Assembly: GCF_020176715.1 (NCBI RefSeq)
Contig: NZ_JAIVMF010000024.1
Span: 1-35,303, forward strand
DNA from: Stappia stellulata
GTDB lineage: Bacteria > Pseudomonadota > Alphaproteobacteria > Rhizobiales > Stappiaceae
Length of the DNA stretch: 35,303 bases
Direction of reading: 5' to 3'
Shown here: positions 31,265 through 35,303 of the stretch, in pieces
Position numbering within the stretch: position 1 is the first letter of the stretch
How the letters are laid out: each line of letters begins with the position of its first letter
Notes under the pieces: generated by a model
Database searches by the model: none
The model's input: only the letters and a program-made list of their open reading frames with translations
Told to the model about the DNA's origin: nothing
Program-made: the position numbers and the translations under genes

Positions 31265-31642
31265 TCAGTACCCTTGCGGCGGAGACGCTTCGCCCGTCGG
31301 CTCGGCCACCCGCATCTCATTGGTGTCGTCGGTGCCCAGTTCCTGATAGGCGCGGAACGCCAGCACCAGAAGGAAGGCGAAAAACGAGAAGGAAATCACG
31401 ATCGCGGTCAGGATCAGCGCCTGCGGCAGCGGATTGGCGATCGGTCCGGGCGGCACCTGGAAGGCCTCCGGAATCACCGGCGGCACCTCCCGCATCAGCC
31501 GTCCCGAGGTGAAGATCAGAAGATTGACCGAATTGCCCAGGATGGCGATGCCGAGCAGGATGCGCACCAGCTGGCGCGACATCAACAGATAGGTGGCAAC
31601 CGCGAAGAACAGACCGATCAGGATCGAAAGGGCGGCTTCCAT
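31265..31642 (-). CDS. mnhC: Na+/H+ antiporter subunit C (Mrp/Mnh, NuoK-like)
   Basis: A 125-aa protein with three membrane helices, homologous to complex I subunit NuoK. Family segments are LLGIAILGNSVNLLIFTSGR and PLPQALILTAIVISFSFFAF. The C-terminal 20 residues are polar and specific. Start overlaps the mnhB stop by one base (TGATG). Required for assembly and activity in characterised Mrp systems. Confidence 0.96.
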   Translation of the reverse strand: MEAALSILIGLFFAVATYLLMSRQLVRILLGIAILGNSVNLLIFTSGRLMREVPPVIPEAFQVPPGPIANPLPQALILTAIVISFSFFAFLLVLAFRAYQELGTDDTNEMRVAEPTGEASPPQGY

Positions 31643-32061
31643 CAGTCACTCTCCCTTTCTTCCAGCGCCAGCGCGATGGAGCTGATCGAGCCCACCACGA
31701 CGAGATAGACCCCGATGTCGAAGAACAGCGGCGTCGACAGCGGGATCTCGACGCCGAAGGCATGGACGTACCACCACTGGCTGGTCATGAAAGGCTGCGC
31801 CAGGAACAGCGACGGCAGGCCGGACAGGCCCGCAATGAACAGGCCCCAGGCCGAGATCGTCATCGGATGCAGGGTGATCGCGCGGCGCACGGCGGCGACG
31901 CCGCAGGCGATGCCGTAGATGGCGAAGGCGGAGGCGGCGATCAGGCCGCCGATGAAGCCACCGCCCGGCTCATTGTGCCCGCGCAGCAGCACGAAAATGG
32001 AAAACAGCACCATCAGCGCGGCCAGATAGGGCGCAATGGTGCGGAAGATGATCGTTCTCAT
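31642..32061 (-). CDS. mnhB: Na+/H+ antiporter subunit B (Mrp/Mnh)
   Basis: A 139-aa protein with four membrane helices. The segments [20 protein letters not shown] and [18 protein letters not shown] are MnhB hallmarks. It is a separate gene, overlapping mnhA by 4 bases; in group 2 Mrp operons (for example Sinorhizobium meliloti pha) A and B are fused, so this operon is of the seven-gene group 1 kind. Confidence 0.95.
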   Translation of the reverse strand: MRTIIFRTIAPYLAALMVLFSIFVLLRGHNEPGGGFIGGLIAASAFAIYGIACGVAAVRRAITLHPMTISAWGLFIAGLSGLPSLFLAQPFMTSQWWYVHAFGVEIPLSTPLFFDIGVYLVVVGSISSIALALEERESD

Positions 32062-34448
32062 ACCTGCACCTCCTCACGCTTGGACAGCGCCTCGTCGCCG
32101 GACGCCTTGTCGAGCGCCCCCTCCGCCGCGCGTTTCGGGCGCACCCGGATCAGCGCCAGCACGCAGAGGCCGGTGATCATGACGACCGCGATCTCGCCGA
32201 AGGTGTCAAAGCCGCGGAAGTCGACCAGGATCACGTTCACGATGTTGCGGCCATGGGCGATGGTGCGGCTGTAGGCCTCGAAGAAGTCCGACAGCGAGCG
32301 GTCGAAGGTGAGCTGGGTCACCCGGATCAGCAGCGTGGCGAAGCCGACGCCGAGCGCCGTCGCGATCAGGCCGTGGACCACCCGGTAGCCCATCGGCCGG
32401 TGATCGCGCGGCTGCAGGTTGAGCCGTGTCATCACCAGCGCCAGGATCACCACCGAGAGGGTTTCCACCATGAACTGGGTGAAGGAGAGATCCGGCGCGC
32501 CGAACAGCATGAAGATCAGCGCCACCGCGAAGCCCTGGATGCCGAGCGAGACAATCGCCGTCAGCCGCGTGCGGGCGGTGAGCACCGCGATCAGACCGAC
32601 GGCGGCAATCGCCAGCACCCCCCATTCGTAGAAGCGGAAGTCCGGCATCTCCAGCGCGGCCGGCCAACTGCCGGTCAGCAGCGGCGGGGCCAGCAGCGCG
32701 ATCGCCGCGACCAGGAAGGTCAGCGTCATGTAAATGTCCATCCGCCCGCTCTGCAGGCGATGGGTGACGGCGGCGGAAAAGCGCACCAGACCGGCGATCG
32801 CCTGGTCGAAGCCCTTGTCGGGCCCCCAGCCGATGGCGGCAAGCGTGCCCGCCATCGCCGCGCGCAGGGCATCGAGCTTCAGGTAGAGCACGATGCCGAG
32901 CAGCACCGTCAGCCCCGACAGGATCAGTGGCGCACCGACATAGCCCGGCACCAGATGCACGTCGACCGTGCTCTGGACCCCGGTGATGGAGGTGATCACC
33001 GGCTGGATCAGATACACGCCCGTGGAATGGGCCAGAAGCGCGGTGGCCAGACCCGTCAGCGACAGGGCGACGGGACCGGCGAAGAGCAGCAGCGGACCCT
33101 CATGGGCGTGTTTCGGGGTCTCGACCTTGGCGCCGAGGAAGGGCTTCAGCGCGACAGCGGCGGCGATCACCAGCATGAGCGCGTTGCCGATCACGGCGGT
33201 CGCCGTCAGCGCGTAATAGATGCCGCCGTCACCCCAGATCCCGGCGTAGAGATATTCCTTGGCGATAAAGCCGACGAAGGGCGGCAGGCCCGACATCGAC
33301 AGCGCGGCGAGACAGGCGGCGACAAAGGTTACCGGCATGGCGCCGCGCAACCCGCCGAGCCTGGTCACGTCGCGGGTGCCGGCCTCGTGGTCGATGGTGC
33401 CGGCGACCATGAAGAGCGCGCCCTTGAACAGCGAATGCGCCAGGAGGTAGAGCGCCGCGCCCTCGATGGCCTTTTCCCAGCTGGTGCCGGTCAGCATCAC
33501 CAGCAGGCCGAGCGAGGCGACCGTCGTATAGGCGAGCATCAGCTTGAGGTCGGTCTGGCGCACGGCAAGCAGCGTGCCGACGATCAGCGTCGCGCCGCCG
33601 AAAACGGGGAGGATCGTCGTCCACAGCGCCGTGTCGCCAAGCACCGGGTGCATGCGCATCAGGAGATAGACGCCGGCCTTCACCATGGTGGCGGAATGCA
33701 GGAAGGCGGAGACCGGCGTCGGCGCTTCCATGGCGTTCGGCAGCCAGAAGTGGAACGGAAACTGCGCCGACTTGGTGAAGGCGCCGCCGAGCACCAGCAG
33801 CAGGATCAGCGGATAGAGCGCATGCTCGCGCAGCACGTCGCCGCCGGCGAGCACCTGCGACATGGAGGCTTCGCCAGTCACGCTCATGATCACCAGGAAG
33901 CCGGCGAGCAGCGACAGGCCGCCGCCGCCGGTGATCACCAGCGCCTGGATCGCGGCGCGGCGCGAGGCCGCGCGCAGGTGATCGAAGCCGATCAGCAGGA
34001 AGGACGTGATCGAGGTCAGTTCCCAGAACACGAAGAGCGTCAGCAGGTCGTTGCCGAGCACCAGACCCAGCATCGCCCCCATGAACAGGAACAGGAACGA
34101 GAAGAACCGCCCCTGATGGGCGTGGCCCTTCAGGTATCCGCCGGCATAGAGAATGATGAAGGTGCCGATGCCGGAGATCAGCAGCGCGAACATCGTCGAC
34201 AGGCCGTCGATGAAGAAGGAGAAGCTCACACCATAGGCGGGCGCCCATGCAATGCCCGGGGTGAAGCTCTCGCCGCCGGCGACCTGGGGCACAAGCCCTG
34301 CGAAAAACACGAAAACCGCAGCCGGCACGAGAGCCAGCGGCCAGGCGGCGTTGTGGCCCATTGCCCGCGTCAGCGCCGGAGCGACAATCGCGGCGGCAAA
34401 CGGCGCCAGTACGGCGAAGAAGGTCGCCTCGGGTCCGAACAGCGGCAT
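32058..34448 (-). CDS. mnhA: Na+/H+ antiporter subunit A (Mrp/Mnh)
   Basis: A 796-aa, roughly 20-helix membrane protein. Residues 1-500 are NuoL-like (proton_antipo domains) with [40 protein letters not shown] and [15 protein letters not shown]. The C-terminal part (about 570-780) carries the MbhD- and MbhE-like regions ([37 protein letters not shown]). First gene of mnhABCDEFG, which exchanges cytosolic Na+ for external H+ and supports pH and salt tolerance, fitting a marine or saline habitat (inference). Start ATG 34448 has GGGGAGG upstream. The upstream 235 bases are shared with divergent msrB. Confidence 0.96.
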   Translation of the reverse strand: MPLFGPEATFFAVLAPFAAAIVAPALTRAMGHNAAWPLALVPAAVFVFFAGLVPQVAGGESFTPGIAWAPAYGVSFSFFIDGLSTMFALLISGIGTFIILYAGGYLKGHAHQGRFFSFLFLFMGAMLGLVLGNDLLTLFVFWELTSITSFLLIGFDHLRAASRRAAIQALVITGGGGLSLLAGFLVIMSVTGEASMSQVLAGGDVLREHALYPLILLLVLGGAFTKSAQFPFHFWLPNAMEAPTPVSAFLHSATMVKAGVYLLMRMHPVLGDTALWTTILPVFGGATLIVGTLLAVRQTDLKLMLAYTTVASLGLLVMLTGTSWEKAIEGAALYLLAHSLFKGALFMVAGTIDHEAGTRDVTRLGGLRGAMPVTFVAACLAALSMSGLPPFVGFIAKEYLYAGIWGDGGIYYALTATAVIGNALMLVIAAAVALKPFLGAKVETPKHAHEGPLLLFAGPVALSLTGLATALLAHSTGVYLIQPVITSITGVQSTVDVHLVPGYVGAPLILSGLTVLLGIVLYLKLDALRAAMAGTLAAIGWGPDKGFDQAIAGLVRFSAAVTHRLQSGRMDIYMTLTFLVAAIALLAPPLLTGSWPAALEMPDFRFYEWGVLAIAAVGLIAVLTARTRLTAIVSLGIQGFAVALIFMLFGAPDLSFTQFMVETLSVVILALVMTRLNLQPRDHRPMGYRVVHGLIATALGVGFATLLIRVTQLTFDRSLSDFFEAYSRTIAHGRNIVNVILVDFRGFDTFGEIAVVMITGLCVLALIRVRPKRAAEGALDKASGDEALSKREEVQV

Positions 34449-34682
34449 GGGCCTCCCCAGGAAGATGTTCCGGCCAGAACAGCCGGCGTTGAATACGAAT
34501 CGACGTTTTCTATCGAGTGTTCGTTAAGATTTGCTCCACATACATGCAGGTCCAAACCGGGGGCAAGCGTTTTAGGCGCCCGGCCGAAAGCTTTCGTCAA
34601 TCGACCGCGAAGGCATTGTCGCATGGCCGATCCGGTCCTATTTGAGAGTGTCGCCGACAAAACGCGAAGCGGGACCTTTTCC
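34449..34682. promoter_or_regulatory. Divergent promoter region between mnhA and msrB
   Basis: This 234-base gap must hold the promoter of the antiporter operon (minus) and probably of msrB (plus). The middle (34495-34550) is the most AT-rich part. No hexamer pair, inverted repeat or riboswitch was clear enough to call. Confidence 0.5.
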
Positions 34683-35093
34683 ATGACCGATACATCCGTG
34701 CGCCCCAGGGTTCGAAAGTCCGATGCCGAGTGGCAGGCGGAGCTGACGCCGGAGCAGTTTCACGTGCTCAGGCGCGCGGGCACGGAACGCCCCTTTACCG
34801 GTCCTTATTGGGACACCTTCCGGGGCGGGCTCTATTCCTGCGCGGGCTGCGGCACGCCGCTGTTTCGCTCCGATACCAAGTTCGACGCCGGCTGCGGCTG
34901 GCCGAGTTTCTTCGAGACGCTCACCCCCGACGCGGTCACCGAGATCGAGGACCGCTCGCACGGAATGCTGCGCACGGAAATCCGCTGCGGCACCTGCGAC
35001 GGCCACCTCGGCCACGTCTTCCCGGACGGCCCGCCGCCGACCGGCCTGCGCTACTGCATGAACGGCACGGCGATGACGTTTGAGGAAGAATGA
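34683..35093 (+). CDS. msrB: Peptide-methionine (R)-S-oxide reductase
   Basis: A 136-aa MsrB that reduces the R-form of methionine sulfoxide in proteins using thioredoxin. Zinc ligands are C53 and C56 (CAGC) and C102 and C105 (CGTC). The catalytic cysteine is C125 in GLRYCMNG, a position held by selenocysteine in some animals; the GCGWPSF motif (70-76) contains C71 as a possible resolving cysteine. [10 protein letters not shown] is also invariant. ATG 34683 has a GCGGGACC stretch upstream and gives the usual length; an in-frame ATG at 34623 has no ribosome-binding site. No msrA is adjacent. Confidence 0.96.
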   Translation: MTDTSVRPRVRKSDAEWQAELTPEQFHVLRRAGTERPFTGPYWDTFRGGLYSCAGCGTPLFRSDTKFDAGCGWPSFFETLTPDAVTEIEDRSHGMLRTEIRCGTCDGHLGHVFPDGPPPTGLRYCMNGTAMTFEEE

Positions 35094-35223
35094 CAAGGAA
35101 CACCTGACCGCGCGGGGCCGCCGCCTCGGACCACCTCGTGTGCCGAAGTTGCCAATGGATCCCCGATCAAGTGTTCAGACTTGAGAGATGGTTGACACCT
35201 GTTCGGAGACATAGGTGACAAGT
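35094..35223. other. Spacer with a short inverted repeat, probable outer end of a mobile element
   Basis: After msrB the base composition falls and an imperfect inverted repeat is seen (TGACACCT near 35194 and AGGTGACA at 35213-35220, 7 of 8 paired). The phrase resembles the 3' flanks of IS481-like transposase genes I recall, but this was not verified. No gene was found. Confidence 0.35.
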
Positions 35224-35303
35224 TTATAGCGCAGAGAGATCGATGTTTGCGACACGATTTGCGCCGAAGTAGATGCCTAGGATGTCGTGGTTTGAGGTTG
35301 GCC
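35224..35303 (-). CDS. C-terminus of a possible transposase/integrase (cut by window edge)
   Basis: On the minus strand the frame entering at the right edge is open for 25 residues and ends at TAA 35224-35226. The tail (HDILGIYFGANRVANIDLSA, then L) reads like a real protein end and is followed by an inverted repeat that may be an element end. The family is uncertain (IS481/IS3-like integrase-core transposase is the best guess); too short to be sure it is coding. Confidence 0.35.
   Translation of the reverse strand, partial: PTSNHDILGIYFGANRVANIDLSAL

Noticed and set aside
32253-35093. Very long plus-strand frame (946 codons) joining mnhA antisense to msrB
   Set aside because: Only the last 136 codons are real (MsrB); the rest is a Gln/His/Arg/Gly-rich complement of mnhA.
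1-35303. tRNA, rRNA, riboswitch or replication origin
   Set aside because: No cloverleaf, conserved rRNA segment, known riboswitch core or DnaA-box cluster was recognised on either strand; weak candidates could still be missed by eye.

Overview
The window looks like chromosomal DNA of a GC-rich alphaproteobacterium, most likely Hyphomicrobiales (Rhizobiales). This rests on a Ros/MucR zinc-finger regulator, DUF2336, DUF1491 and DUF5330 proteins, a DnaA-domain-IV-like protein followed by a DUF6456-type protein, a split DUF1214/DUF1254 pair, and a seven-gene Mrp antiporter operon. No rRNA, tRNA or CRISPR array was seen. The assignment is inferred from gene families; no database was searched.

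Layout. 1-2555 is mobile: the 3' end of an IS110-type transposase gene, then a complete-looking IS1595-family element (402-2555). That element has 24-bp inverted ends, a transposase transcribed from a promoter that overlaps the left end, and a convergent passenger gene for a double winged-helix-like protein. 2588-12755 is mostly housekeeping and envelope: a YcgN-type cysteine-cluster protein, penicillin-binding protein 1A, a DUF1214/DUF1254 membrane pair, cyclopropane fatty acid synthase, then on the minus strand a small conserved-looking protein, a lipoprotein and a membrane class III adenylate cyclase, followed by a DUF2336 protein and a GFA/CENP-V protein.

12996-20349 is accessory. It holds an unknown tryptophan-rich 472-aa protein and a secreted NHL/beta-propeller-like protein on the plus strand. 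On the minus strand is an operon of three paralogous mini-proteins (59, 63 and 74 aa) followed by two different JmjC/cupin_4-type oxygenases, and upstream of that a secreted SGNH hydrolase. The mini-protein/oxygenase operon is the best candidate for an undescribed system. The first two mini-proteins upstream of the oxygenases differ at 12 of 138 nucleotides but only 1 of 46 residues, all three share an acidic C-terminal VTGDVD motif, and the oxygenase genes follow with a 4-nt gap and then a 4-nt overlap. I infer that the oxygenases hydroxylate the mini-proteins (precursor-peptide or small-protein substrate model); this is untested.

20350-21197 holds AT-rich DNA and a wrecked ABC-transporter ATPase gene. 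21198-24232 is a minus-strand cluster (DUF1491, peptidoglycan-binding membrane protein, PAS histidine kinase). 24543-28199 carries a DUF5330 protein, SufE, the DnaA-like/DUF6456 pair, a doubtful cysteine-rich ORF and MucR. 28521-34448 is the mnhA-G (Mrp) Na+/H+ antiporter operon on the minus strand, with msrB divergent from it. The right edge (35224-35303) looks like the tail of another transposase gene.
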